A DNA stretch of 10,976 nt from Bdellovibrionota bacterium (GCA_030836365.1 JAURQB010000089.1:1-10976); one strand, 5' to 3'. Shown: positions 1 to 6,945, numbered from the stretch's first letter. The notes: a model not told the origin generated them from the sequence alone. Made by a program: numbers and translations.

Positions 1-850
1 CCGCAATACCAATTTCGTTGCTACTTAAAAGCTCAACAACAGTATCACCACTTTTATGCATCGTTTTATTTGCCCAGTTCCTGGCCTTAACACTGAATGG
101 GTCTTGGATATACTCATTTAAACGACTGTGTGGTCTAACAACTCTTCCTTCCAAATCAAAAAGTTCAAAATAAACCTCCTGATTATTTTCAATAAATGTC
201 GTATCTATCTGATCAAGCGCTTTCCTTTCAAGTGCCTTTGCATTTAATCTTGCAATTTCTTCAGCATATAATTTTCCTCGCTGAGCAACCTCCGCTTTGA
301 GTATCGAATGTCCAAATTCCAAAGCAGGGTATATGGTCAAGTACATTGAAATAAAAATATACAATGTAAGAGTGACTCCAATCATAACTCTCCATTCATA
401 TTCTTTATTAAGACCGTGTATATGTGGCATTAATTTATATTTCAACAACCACAAAACCTTAGGCGCTAAGTTTTTTGGAGCTGGAGGTGGTTTATTAAAA
501 TCACTTGGTGCCTCAACTTCTTTTTCACTTCCAATATTTTTCTTAACGATAATTTTTTTTTCAGTGACAAAAACTATTTGTAAAATTAAGTCTGGTAGAG
601 CAATCTTATCACCATTTTTAATGGTTCCGTTTTTGACCAACTTACCGTTCAGGAATGTCCCGTTTGAACTATCTAAATCTTTCAAGAAAGCACTATCATC
701 CGTAACCGTAATAGAAAAATGTTTTTTTGAAATTCCATCAACTGGTAAAATTAATTCAAGTTCATCGGATCTCCCTAAAACATTTTCACCATTCTTAAGA
801 ACAAACTCCTGTCCTCGTAACTTCCCTGCAACAGCAACTAACTTAAACAT
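1..850 (-). CDS. FHA-domain membrane protein, 3' end cut by window edge
   Basis: 283 residues are visible and the reading frame is still open at base 1, so the C-terminus is missing. Residues 1-95 form a forkhead-associated domain, a phosphothreonine-peptide binding fold. It shows the usual conserved points: GR (26-27), SKKH (41-44), SSNG (61-64) and NG (68-69). A Lys- and Pro-rich linker follows (about 97-130), then one hydrophobic membrane segment (about 154-174). After it come a charged, probably helical stretch (about 183-215) and a segment reading YFELFDLEGRVVRP (227-240), which looks like the start of an extracytoplasmic sensor-type domain; that last point is inference. The ATG at 850 overlaps the end of the DUF192 gene by 8 bp. 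It has GGAG (858-861) seven bases upstream, which suggests translational coupling. FHA proteins often accompany Tad/type II-like secretion genes, as here. The partner kinase is not in the window. Confidence 0.85.
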   Translation of the reverse strand, partial: MFKLVAVAGKLRGQEFVLKNGENVLGRSDELELILPVDGISKKHFSITVTDDSAFLKDLDSSNGTFLNGKLVKNGTIKNGDKIALPDLILQIVFVTEKKIIVKKNIGSEKEVEAPSDFNKPPPAPKNLAPKVLWLLKYKLMPHIHGLNKEYEWRVMIGVTLTLYIFISMYLTIYPALEFGHSILKAEVAQRGKLYAEEIARLNAKALERKALDQIDTTFIENNQEVYFELFDLEGRVVRPHSRLNEYIQDPFSVKARNWANKTMHKSGDTVVELLSSNEIGIA

Positions 851-1187
851 CGACAAACTCCAGTTTATCTCCTACACAAACATTATCACCAATCGTCCCA
901 GCATTAAGTTCAAGAACTTTTTTAGACTTTAGATATATGGATGAAAACCTCCATGGCTTCATATTTTTAATGATATATACGATTTCATTTTTCTTATTAA
1001 TAAATAAAACATCTATTGGAATCTTCATAAAACACGTATGGATAGAATTACAGGGCTCAATCAACAAACCTTCAGCTGAATTCATTTCTGTTTTAAACAT
1101 AAGTCCCATTACTCTTGAAAAAGTACTGCTCGCAATTATTACATTGTCTGCGACACTAATATTTTTAGCCGAAATAAAAGCTTTCAT
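843..1187 (-). CDS. DUF192 family protein
   Basis: A 114-residue protein matching the DUF192 family (COG1430) in length and motif order: RVMGLM (25-30), a conserved centre PCNSIHTCFMKIPIDVLFI (45-63), VLELNAG (91-97) and a terminal GD (106-107). The family has a compact beta fold and no settled biochemical role. Many members carry an export signal, but this one has none: its N-terminus is polar and goes straight into the fold. The start at 1187 shares one base with the stop of the upstream TadC-like gene (TAATG). The seven-G run ending five bases before the ATG can act as its ribosome-binding site. The downstream FHA gene overlaps its 3' end by 8 bp. DUF192 proteins are often seen beside Tad-type secretion genes, so a role in assembling or tuning that apparatus is plausible but unproven. 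Confidence 0.85.
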   Translation of the reverse strand: MKAFISAKNISVADNVIIASSTFSRVMGLMFKTEMNSAEGLLIEPCNSIHTCFMKIPIDVLFINKKNEIVYIIKNMKPWRFSSIYLKSKKVLELNAGTIGDNVCVGDKLEFVDV

Positions 1188-2887
1188 TATTTCCCCCCCG
1201 TCACAAATTCTACGGCCATGGGTGCCGCAATCATAAGGAAAACAGCCGGCATGATAAATATAATCATCGGGAACAAAATCTTTGTCGGCGCAGTCGCACC
1301 TTCTTTTTCAATTTCAGTGCTTCTCTTTTGTCTAATTTCAACGGAGAGATTCTTTAAAATAGGCCCAATGGATGCTCCAACAGAATCTGCTGCAATCAAT
1401 GTCGCAGTAAAAGAAGTCATACTTATTGAATCAATTCGGTAGGCCATATTCCTTAATGCCTCTGCTCTAGATGCCCCAATCTTAATTTCTTTAATTACGG
1501 ATTGAAACTCGTCAACTAGTGGCCCCGCGGGTGCTTTTTCAACAACTTTTGCCATGGCCATAATAAAATCTAGACCAGCCTCAACAGATAGGGCAAGCAT
1601 ATCAACAGCAAAAGGCATTGAATTAATAATTGCTTTTTGCCTCTGCTCTATTTTTCCCTTCACCCATAAATCAGGATACAGGTAACCAAATACGGATAAC
1701 AGAGGAATATATTTTAAGGGCCAGGTCTCCTCTAAAAATGTTCGAACACCCATAAATACGATAGGAAACCCCACAATTAAGAAAATTTTAAAAGCGTAAA
1801 AATCCTCTGGACTCATAATCTCAGTCAACCCAGCACTTGCCAAAGGCTGTTTATATTTTTCTCTGATTCGTTTCTTCATTTTCATTGAAGAAACAATAGG
1901 TGAAATATAATGCTTAAAAAATGGTCTCGAATACTTAAGAATTATTCCATGTTCAGCAACACTTTTTTTAGCCTCGGAACCTCCGTCCTCCAACTGCTCT
2001 GTCGCTTGAAGTTCGGATTGCTCCTGGAAGAGCATTCTCATAAAAATAAAAACAGAAATACCTATACCAATTATTGCGGCATAAAGTATAAGCCACCATC
2101 GGTCTTCTTTCTCGCCTGTCTCTCCACAAGCCTCTTTATCACCAGCATCACATGCCCGTCTAAAGTACTTAACCGCACCTTCTGATTGCTCCATTGTTCT
2201 TAAAATTGTGGCCATTCTTTTACAAGCAGTAATTCGAGCAGGTCCACAATAGGAAACATCTGAAACTTTATATTTTTTTTCTTCTGAAATCGTTACGCAA
2301 CCATAACTTCTTAAATGGTCGACTCCTTTCTCTCGCTTTACCGCATCATTACTATTTAAATAACCTGGAACGATAAAATCTAAACCACATGCTTTTTTGT
2401 AGGCCAGAACCGCACCATCTTTATTCCCTCGCTTCTCCAGCATCTCCCCATAAGCTAAACACGACTGAGGGTCTCCCTTTCGAAAACCTGGTGGCCGATC
2501 AGGGTAAAAATCCTTACAATTTTTAAACCAATACTTAGCTGAACTAACACGGTAGCTTTTTTGAGAGGAAGATTCTTTCTTCGGACCTTTTTTATAATAC
2601 TTATCTACTGATTCTCGCCAATCAATTAATTCGTCATCCGGAATTTCTTCAACTGCTTCATTGTAAAATCTGCTGCATTCACGCTGTGCCTTTTTGTCAT
2701 TAACCTCACTCAAATAACAATCTCTTCGATATCTTGAAAATGCTTCAGAGGAGGGCTCTCTACCAATTACTTTAAAATTTGCTTGTGAAAATACATTTGT
2801 CACATTCATTGAAAAATAAACGAACAGTAATAATTTTTTATTACGTAAAATTTTTCTAAATAAGTAGAACGTGCTCAAAAGGCGCAT
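1187..2887 (-). CDS. TadC-like T2SSF membrane protein fused to a Cys-rich Sel1-like N-terminal domain
   Basis: 566 residues, roughly 250 more than a usual TadC. Residues 1-36 look like a signal sequence (basic residues, then a hydrophobic run and a possible SQA cleavage site). Residues about 37-262 contain Sel1/Hcp-like helical repeats with the pattern 'C-x-small ... A-x-x-Y-x-K/R-x-C' (for example C143-C167 and C222-C246). Ten cysteines lie in this region and none after it. A membrane segment (about 265-284) leads into a charged linker, then a membrane pair (about 366-383 and 391-407). The type II secretion F domain follows (about 420-535; SMPFAVDMLALSVEAG, then GASRAEALRNMA), with a last hydrophobic segment (537-560). 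TadC proteins sit in the inner membrane as platform components for Flp/Tad pilus assembly. The ATG at 2887 has no clear Shine-Dalgarno sequence, but an in-frame stop lies just upstream, so it is the first possible ATG. No tadB or ATPase gene precedes it. Confidence 0.85.
   Translation of the reverse strand: MRLLSTFYLFRKILRNKKLLLFVYFSMNVTNVFSQANFKVIGREPSSEAFSRYRRDCYLSEVNDKKAQRECSRFYNEAVEEIPDDELIDWRESVDKYYKKGPKKESSSQKSYRVSSAKYWFKNCKDFYPDRPPGFRKGDPQSCLAYGEMLEKRGNKDGAVLAYKKACGLDFIVPGYLNSNDAVKREKGVDHLRSYGCVTISEEKKYKVSDVSYCGPARITACKRMATILRTMEQSEGAVKYFRRACDAGDKEACGETGEKEDRWWLILYAAIIGIGISVFIFMRMLFQEQSELQATEQLEDGGSEAKKSVAEHGIILKYSRPFFKHYISPIVSSMKMKKRIREKYKQPLASAGLTEIMSPEDFYAFKIFLIVGFPIVFMGVRTFLEETWPLKYIPLLSVFGYLYPDLWVKGKIEQRQKAIINSMPFAVDMLALSVEAGLDFIMAMAKVVEKAPAGPLVDEFQSVIKEIKIGASRAEALRNMAYRIDSISMTSFTATLIAADSVGASIGPILKNLSVEIRQKRSTEIEKEGATAPTKILFPMIIFIMPAVFLMIAAPMAVEFVTGGK
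1193..1199 (-). other. Seven-G homopolymer (minus strand) at tadC stop, possible slippage site
   Basis: On the coding strand the end of the TadC-like gene reads ACG GGG GGG AAA TAA, then the DUF192 ATG overlapping the stop. In the zero frame this run satisfies the X XXY YYZ layout with all bases G. A -1 slip reads GAA ATA ATG AAA and enters the DUF192 frame without a stop. The same run is also correctly placed to serve as the DUF192 ribosome-binding site. The sequence geometry is seen directly; frameshifting itself is only a possibility. Confidence 0.35.
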
Positions 2888-2930
2888 TCTATAATGTTAA
2901 CAAAATATAGAGCTTGATTCTTTTACTACT

Positions 2931-2950
2931 AAAAAGAGGAATTTTTTCCT
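2931..2950 (-). terminator. Weak intrinsic-terminator-like hairpin after nagZ
   Basis: On the minus strand AGGAA (2950-2946), a four-A loop and TTCCT (2941-2937) form a 5-bp stem. It is followed by C and five T (2935-2931). It begins about 11 bases after the nagZ stop. The stem is short and AT-rich, so termination would be partial at best and read-through into the TadC-like gene is likely. Confidence 0.35.
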
Positions 2951-2960
2951 ATAAAATAAA

Positions 2961-3938
2961 TCATATCGATAAAAATATATTGTTTAATTTATTGTCTAAT
3001 TCATTCTTACGTTGGTCGACAACGGACCTGAAAGTATTATCTTCTTCATATTTTTTATTTAGAGAATTAACTACTTCCCGACACGCATCAAAACTTCGAT
3101 ATTCAACAAGATGCGTTCCAGCACGTATCGCTAGTTCTGCTGACTCTGCAGCCCCATAGTTTTTAGTAATTGCCCCCATCTCCATATCATCGGAAATAAT
3201 GATGCCTCTAAAGTTAAGATTATCAACCAAATAGTCATGAGCCTTTTTTGATAAAGAAACAGGAAAATCAGCGTCTAAATCAGGCACGAGTAAATGCGCC
3301 ATCATCATTAAACTAACTTTATTTTTTGAGGCAACTTTGAAGACTTCAATATCTTCCTTTTCTAAAAGCTTAAAAGACCTTTCACTTATAGGTAAATCAT
3401 TGTGTGAATCTATAAAAGTATCTCCATGGCCAGGAAAGTGCTTCGCACATGCTAATACTTTATTTTTTTGTAAGCCTCTAATTGCAGCACTTACAAACTT
3501 TCCAACGACTTCTACATCTCGCCCAAAAGACCTATCGCCTATTACTTCACAATTTGGATTTGTTAGAATATCTGAACAAGGAGCTAAATTTAGATTAACC
3601 CCAACCTGATTTAATTCCCTCGCAACCTGTGAATAAATCTCAAAACATTTTGTTGCTGATTTTTCTTCAGCAATTTTTCTTGCAGAAGGCACTACCGAAA
3701 ATCCACTTCTAAATCGTTGAACTCTCCCCCCTTCATGATCAACTGCTATTATTTTTTTATCTTTTGAACAATTTTGAATATCGGATATCAAAGTTATAAG
3801 CTGTTCTTTTGTTTCATAATTCTTAGAAAAAAGAACGACTCCTGCAATTTCTTCGTTACCTATAAAATCTCTTTCTTCTTCAAGCAAAGAAGTTCCAGAT
3901 AATCCTGTTAAAAAAAATTGACCACAATTTGAACTCAT
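2961..3938 (-). CDS. nagZ: Beta-N-acetylhexosaminidase NagZ (GH3)
   Basis: 325 residues from the chosen start, the normal length for single-domain NagZ. The enzyme removes N-acetylglucosamine from 1,6-anhydro-muropeptides in cytoplasmic peptidoglycan recycling. Diagnostic glycoside hydrolase family 3 motifs are present in order: DHEGGRVQR (67-75), GDRSFG (134-139), KHFPGHG (166-172), DSHNDLP (177-183, with the catalytic-loop His179) and IISDDMEMGAI (247-257). By family alignment Asp250 is the nucleophile. There is no signal peptide, as expected. An upstream in-frame ATG at 3983 would add 15 residues and overlap the preceding gene by 40 bp. The ATG at 3938 has GGAG eight bases upstream and begins just before the conserved fold, so it is preferred. 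It follows the lipoprotein gene by 5 bp. Confidence 0.93.
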   Translation of the reverse strand: MSSNCGQFFLTGLSGTSLLEEERDFIGNEEIAGVVLFSKNYETKEQLITLISDIQNCSKDKKIIAVDHEGGRVQRFRSGFSVVPSARKIAEEKSATKCFEIYSQVARELNQVGVNLNLAPCSDILTNPNCEVIGDRSFGRDVEVVGKFVSAAIRGLQKNKVLACAKHFPGHGDTFIDSHNDLPISERSFKLLEKEDIEVFKVASKNKVSLMMMAHLLVPDLDADFPVSLSKKAHDYLVDNLNFRGIIISDDMEMGAITKNYGAAESAELAIRAGTHLVEYRSFDACREVVNSLNKKYEEDNTFRSVVDQRKNELDNKLNNIFLSI

Positions 3939-3943
3939 TACGC

Positions 3944-4708
3944 CTACTCCATTAAGGTTTGAGAAATTCCCTGAGACACCCAAAACATCTTTGCTAAATA
4001 CTGGTCATCATAAATAAAGTAATTAATGATTTGCCCATCAATACTTAAAGCGTATTTATGCACTCCTTGAGCTTCCTTAGATATATAGGAAAACTTACCT
4101 CCACTGATAATTTCTGATTTGTTATTAAGATACTGTTCATTAAAAAAAGGATGTCCATCCCAAATGACTTCTATTTTCATTGACCCCGAGCGAGTAACTC
4201 GAGCGCGCTGAAAAAAACCTGATTCACGTACGCACTCTATCATTTGTGAAAAAAAACAATAGGCGTTTTTTTTCAAATTAATGGGTTTCTCTTTTTTTAA
4301 ATTCCATTGCTTCTCTTTTGATCTTGAAACAACCGTTAATTTATTAGAACTACTGTCAATTGATATTGTACTCTTGTAACGAGAACCATCAAACCAGTAT
4401 GTAACCTCTGACTTTAGAGGCATTAACAACTTCACTTCAGAAATTTGATGATTTTTTTTTGATATGGAAATTAGTTTTTCAACGGGAAAATCAGACTTGT
4501 TTTCCCTGTATATGATAGACTTTACAACCAGGTTCTTTTTAGAGTTAAAACCTTTTTGTCTCAACTTAACAAACGAGCCCATCGTGTCAACAAACTCGTA
4601 TTTAAGGTCTCCATTTAGTTTTCTTGTTTCACTTTTCTTTGCTTTTATTGCACTCATATAAGCGCATGAAGTTGAAAGAAATAAAATTAATAAGATAGAA
4701 AATCTCAT
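3944..4708 (-). CDS. Predicted lipoprotein of unknown function
   Basis: 254 residues; I do not recognise a family. The N-terminus MRFSILLILFLSTSC is a lipoprotein-type signal ending at Cys15. The residue at -3 is Ser, which is not ideal for a lipobox, but the overall pattern is convincing. Residue 16 is Ala, so no inner-membrane retention signal is seen and an outer-membrane location is expected. The mature part is rich in beta-favouring segments (for example EVTYWFDGSRYKSTISI and SMKIEVIWDG) and Lys/Ser, with a Cys pair at 151 and 159 that could form a disulfide in the periplasm. It lies between mreB (31 bp upstream) and nagZ (5 bp downstream), so it is probably co-transcribed with envelope genes. 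A role in the cell envelope is inferred from context only. Purine-rich stretches, including AAGG directly before the ATG, support the start. Confidence 0.75.
   Translation of the reverse strand: MRFSILLILFLSTSCAYMSAIKAKKSETRKLNGDLKYEFVDTMGSFVKLRQKGFNSKKNLVVKSIIYRENKSDFPVEKLISISKKNHQISEVKLLMPLKSEVTYWFDGSRYKSTISIDSSSNKLTVVSRSKEKQWNLKKEKPINLKKNAYCFFSQMIECVRESGFFQRARVTRSGSMKIEVIWDGHPFFNEQYLNNKSEIISGGKFSYISKEAQGVHKYALSIDGQIINYFIYDDQYLAKMFWVSQGISQTLME
3947..3950 (-). promoter_or_regulatory. Shine-Dalgarno sequence that decides the nagZ start
   Basis: GGAG on the minus strand lies eight bases before the ATG at 3938 and overlaps the final codons of the upstream lipoprotein gene (its stop is 3946-3944). 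No comparable site precedes the alternative ATG at 3983. Confidence 0.6.
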
Positions 4709-4739
4709 CCTTGAAAGATTCTCCCTTTAAGAAAAAATT

Positions 4740-5777
4740 CTAACTAAGTGTTGTTACTTGCTTTAATAAAGAAATAGATTCTAAAGCTTTACCACAACCT
4801 CGAACAACACAAGTAAGTGGATCTTCAGCAAGCGATACAGGCAAGCCTGTTTTTTCTTTAATAAGTACATCTAAATTCGATAGAAGTGCTCCGCCACCAG
4901 CTAAAACAATACCATTATCAACGATATCTGCAGCTAATTCAGGAGGAGTTTTCTCTAAAGATACTTTGATTGCCTCTACAACCTCTGAAATGGGATCAGA
5001 AAGAGCATCTCTGATTTCATCACTTGTAACTTCAATAATTTTTGGAGCACCTGCGATTAGGTCTCGTCCTTTAACTTCATATGTTTTTACTTCATCATCA
5101 AATGGATACGCATTTCCAATGTTGATTTTAATCGCTTCGGCCGTGCGCTCACCAATTAGTAAGTTATATTTTTTCTTAATGTAGTTAGAAATTGCTTCGT
5201 CAAATTTATCGCCGGCAACTCTTTCAGACTTAGAAAAAACAATTCCTCCAAGAGAAATAACAGCAACCTCTGTCGTTCCACCACCAATATCAACAATCAT
5301 ATTACCTGATGGTTCTGTTATCGGAAGACCAGCACCAATCGCTGCGGCCATTGGCTCTTCGATTAGATAAACTTCTCTAGCACCAGCTTGTTCTGCTGAT
5401 TCTTTTACCGCACGTTTTTCAACCTGAGTAATCCCAAAAGGAATACAGATAATAATTCTTGGTTTAATTAACTTGGAGCCTGCAATTGATTTTTGAATAA
5501 AATATCTAAGCATTGCTTGGGTAACTTCAAAGTCCGCGATAACGCCATCTTTCATTGGTCTAATTGCTTTAATCGAACCTGGTGTTCTTCCAAGCATTTC
5601 CTTAGCTTCTTTTCCAACGGCCAGAACTTTTGAAATACCTTTCATCCCTTGATGGACAGCAACAACAGAAGGTTCATTAACAATGATACCCTTATCTTTT
5701 GCACATACCAATGTATTGGCCGTACCCAAATCAATCGCTAAGTCATTAGAGAACCAATCAAATACTTTTTTCAACAT
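4740..5777 (-). CDS. mreB: Rod-shape-determining actin homologue MreB
   Basis: 345 residues from the chosen start, matching the family length of about 345. MreB forms membrane-bound filaments that guide the elongation machinery for peptidoglycan. Actin-fold nucleotide-binding motifs are clear: phosphate-1 DLGTANT (16-22), the connect region IEEPMAAAIGAG (139-150), phosphate-2 DIGGGTTEVAVIS (163-175) and the adenosine motif IVLAGGGALLSNL (290-302). The N-terminus MLKKVFDWFSNDLAIDLG is a typical MreB beginning. Longer in-frame readings from ATG at 5849 or 5783 are possible, but only the ATG at 5777 has a well-spaced ribosome-binding site (AAAAGG, seven bases away). The longest reading would overlap the upstream gene by 59 bp. 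It lies 13 bp after the nucleosidase gene. Unlike many mreB loci, no mreC or mreD follows. Confidence 0.96.
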   Translation of the reverse strand: MLKKVFDWFSNDLAIDLGTANTLVCAKDKGIIVNEPSVVAVHQGMKGISKVLAVGKEAKEMLGRTPGSIKAIRPMKDGVIADFEVTQAMLRYFIQKSIAGSKLIKPRIIICIPFGITQVEKRAVKESAEQAGAREVYLIEEPMAAAIGAGLPITEPSGNMIVDIGGGTTEVAVISLGGIVFSKSERVAGDKFDEAISNYIKKKYNLLIGERTAEAIKINIGNAYPFDDEVKTYEVKGRDLIAGAPKIIEVTSDEIRDALSDPISEVVEAIKVSLEKTPPELAADIVDNGIVLAGGGALLSNLDVLIKEKTGLPVSLAEDPLTCVVRGCGKALESISLLKQVTTLS

Positions 5778-5784
5778 GCTCATA

Positions 5785-5790
5785 CCTTTT
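5785..5790 (-). promoter_or_regulatory. Shine-Dalgarno sequence that decides the mreB start
   Basis: AAAAGG on the minus strand sits immediately before the nucleosidase/mreB junction. It is seven bases from the ATG at 5777 but only one base from the ATG at 5783, so the shorter MreB reading is favoured. Confidence 0.6.
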
Positions 5791-6738
5791 CTACCATGTG
5801 TAATGTCTAATCTTTTCACCGCGAGTTGCAATCTCTTGCATGGCCTCAATGCCTAACTTAATGTGCAAAGAAGTGTATTTTTTAAAAACCTCGCTAGCAG
5901 ATTTTTTTGTTTTTATTCCATCCTTTTGCATCGGACAATCAGAGACTAATAATAGCGCACCAATATTAACTTTACTAACAAAACATGTAGTAAAAAGTGC
6001 GGCACACTCCATTTCTACTGCAAGAACTCTTTCATCAATTAAATTATCTTTAAATTTGTGATCGAATTCCCAAAATCGAAAATCAGTAGAGTGAATAGTC
6101 CCTGTCCGATAATCGTAATTATGCTCTACCAATATCTGACTGACAAATTTTTGAACCTTAAAAGTTGGCAAAGCCGGTACCTGAGGCGGAAGAAAGTGAT
6201 TGGATACACCCTCTGCCCTAATTGCTGCAATTGGCAAAATAAAGTCGCCCACTTTTAAACTTCGATGAACTGCGCCACATAAACCCAAAAACAAAACAGC
6301 TTTTGGATGCACAACGGATATCAACTCTCCAATTAAGGCTGCCATTGCAGAGCCTACTCCGAACTCTACAATTGTAACTTTCGCCTTCTTGCTCGAAGAA
6401 GCTTGAAATGCCGACCCCTTAGTATGATGAGCATCATCGAACGCATTATTAAATTGCTCTACATAAAAATGAAAATTAGTGAGAATAATCTGAGACTGAA
6501 ATTCCTTAATATCATGCCCGGTATATCGCTCAAGCATATCAATAGCGATTTGTTTCTTCGCGGAGTTTCCATGAATTCGTTTACTTAATTCTAAAAGACG
6601 TCTTGGATGTATTGAGTCATCGCTATTTAGCTCTATTTTGGCGTCTTTTTGTGTTAAAAATCCTTTAGATTTTTTTCGAACCGTTTTTCTAGTAATTTTT
6701 TTGCTTTTTAGCTTCATGCTAGACGCTTTTTTAGTCAT
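5791..6738 (-). CDS. amn: AMP nucleosidase-type enzyme (nucleoside phosphorylase superfamily)
   Basis: 315 residues. Residues about 68-305 follow the purine nucleoside phosphorylase/hydrolase fold: RYTG (71-74), IILTNFHFYVEQF (84-96), FGVGSAMAA (126-134), FLGLCGAV (150-157), GDFILPIAAIRAEG (164-177), LPPQVPALPTF (183-193), AVEMECAALF (240-249) and LLLVSDCPM (262-270). The EME motif and Asp267 are the expected ribose-binding and catalytic positions. The LPPQVPALP segment and overall order resemble the short AMP nucleosidases, which split AMP into adenine and ribose 5-phosphate. A different purine nucleosidase or phosphorylase remains possible. The first 26 residues are strikingly basic (12 Lys/Arg), and about 45-50 residues precede the region where I would expect homologues to begin. 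The ATG at 6738 has GGGGG four bases upstream. Met8 has no such site. It is the first gene of the mreB-nagZ group. Confidence 0.78.
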   Translation of the reverse strand: MTKKASSMKLKSKKITRKTVRKKSKGFLTQKDAKIELNSDDSIHPRRLLELSKRIHGNSAKKQIAIDMLERYTGHDIKEFQSQIILTNFHFYVEQFNNAFDDAHHTKGSAFQASSSKKAKVTIVEFGVGSAMAALIGELISVVHPKAVLFLGLCGAVHRSLKVGDFILPIAAIRAEGVSNHFLPPQVPALPTFKVQKFVSQILVEHNYDYRTGTIHSTDFRFWEFDHKFKDNLIDERVLAVEMECAALFTTCFVSKVNIGALLLVSDCPMQKDGIKTKKSASEVFKKYTSLHIKLGIEAMQEIATRGEKIRHYTW

Positions 6739-6764
6739 TTTTCCCCCTTCCTTAGGAAGCTAAC

Positions 6765-6794
6765 AATCTACCATCTGGCATTCATTGTTGACAA
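6765..6794 (-). promoter_or_regulatory. Candidate sigma-70-type promoter for the nucleosidase-mreB group
   Basis: On the minus strand TTGTCA (6794-6789) and TAGATT (6770-6765) are separated by 18 bases, a reasonable -35/-10 pair. Transcription would start near 6758, giving a leader of about 20 bases that holds the GGGGG ribosome-binding site and part of a small inverted repeat. Confidence 0.45.
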
Positions 6795-6860
6795 GTTTTT
6801 AGATACTTAGGGGCGTATTGTAAGGTGTTTAGCGAATATTAGACATATCGTTAAAAATAT

Positions 6861-6889
6861 TTGCCAAGCCATCATTTTTTCCCTATTTT
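6861..6889 (+). promoter_or_regulatory. Candidate sigma-70-type promoter for the basic micro-gene
   Basis: TTGCCA (6861-6866) and TATTTT (6884-6889) are separated by exactly 17 bases, with T-rich sequence between them. Transcription from about 6896 would give a leader of about 50 bases carrying the TTGCT/AGCAA inverted repeat and a strong AGGAG site (6935-6939). Confidence 0.5.
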
Positions 6890-6945
6890 ATGCCCACTTT
6901 TTTATTTCGCATGTTGCTAACAGCAAGAATAGACAGGAGATCGTT

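Larger units (their letters stand above)
6739..6945. other. Divergent intergenic spacer with two opposed promoters
   Basis: This 207-bp AT-rich gap separates the minus-strand nucleosidase-mreB group from the plus-strand micro-gene. It is the only divergent junction in the window and its longest non-coding stretch. It contains candidate promoters in both directions and a short inverted repeat at each end: CTTCC-TTA-GGAAG (6747-6759), beside the nucleosidase ribosome-binding site, and TTGCT-AAC-AGCAA (6914-6926), upstream of the micro-gene ribosome-binding site. I see no tRNA or other RNA gene in it. Confidence 0.7.

Noticed and set aside
297..932. A 211-codon open frame on the plus strand across the FHA gene
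   Set aside because: It is antisense to a frame with clear FHA motifs, its translation has no recognisable domain, and no ribosome-binding site supports it.
3939..3983. Longer NagZ start at 3983
   Set aside because: It overlaps the upstream lipoprotein gene by 40 bp and has no ribosome-binding site; the ATG at 3938 has GGAG at proper spacing.
5778..5849. Longer MreB starts at 5849 and 5783
   Set aside because: The added residues are not MreB-like. The 5849 start lies inside the nucleosidase gene, and the 5783 start is too close to the AAAAGG site.
6788..6793. TTGACA on the plus strand as a -35 box for the micro-gene
   Set aside because: No -10-like sequence lies at 15-19 bases, and it is over 150 bases from the gene. 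TTGCCA/TATTTT at 6861-6889 fits better.
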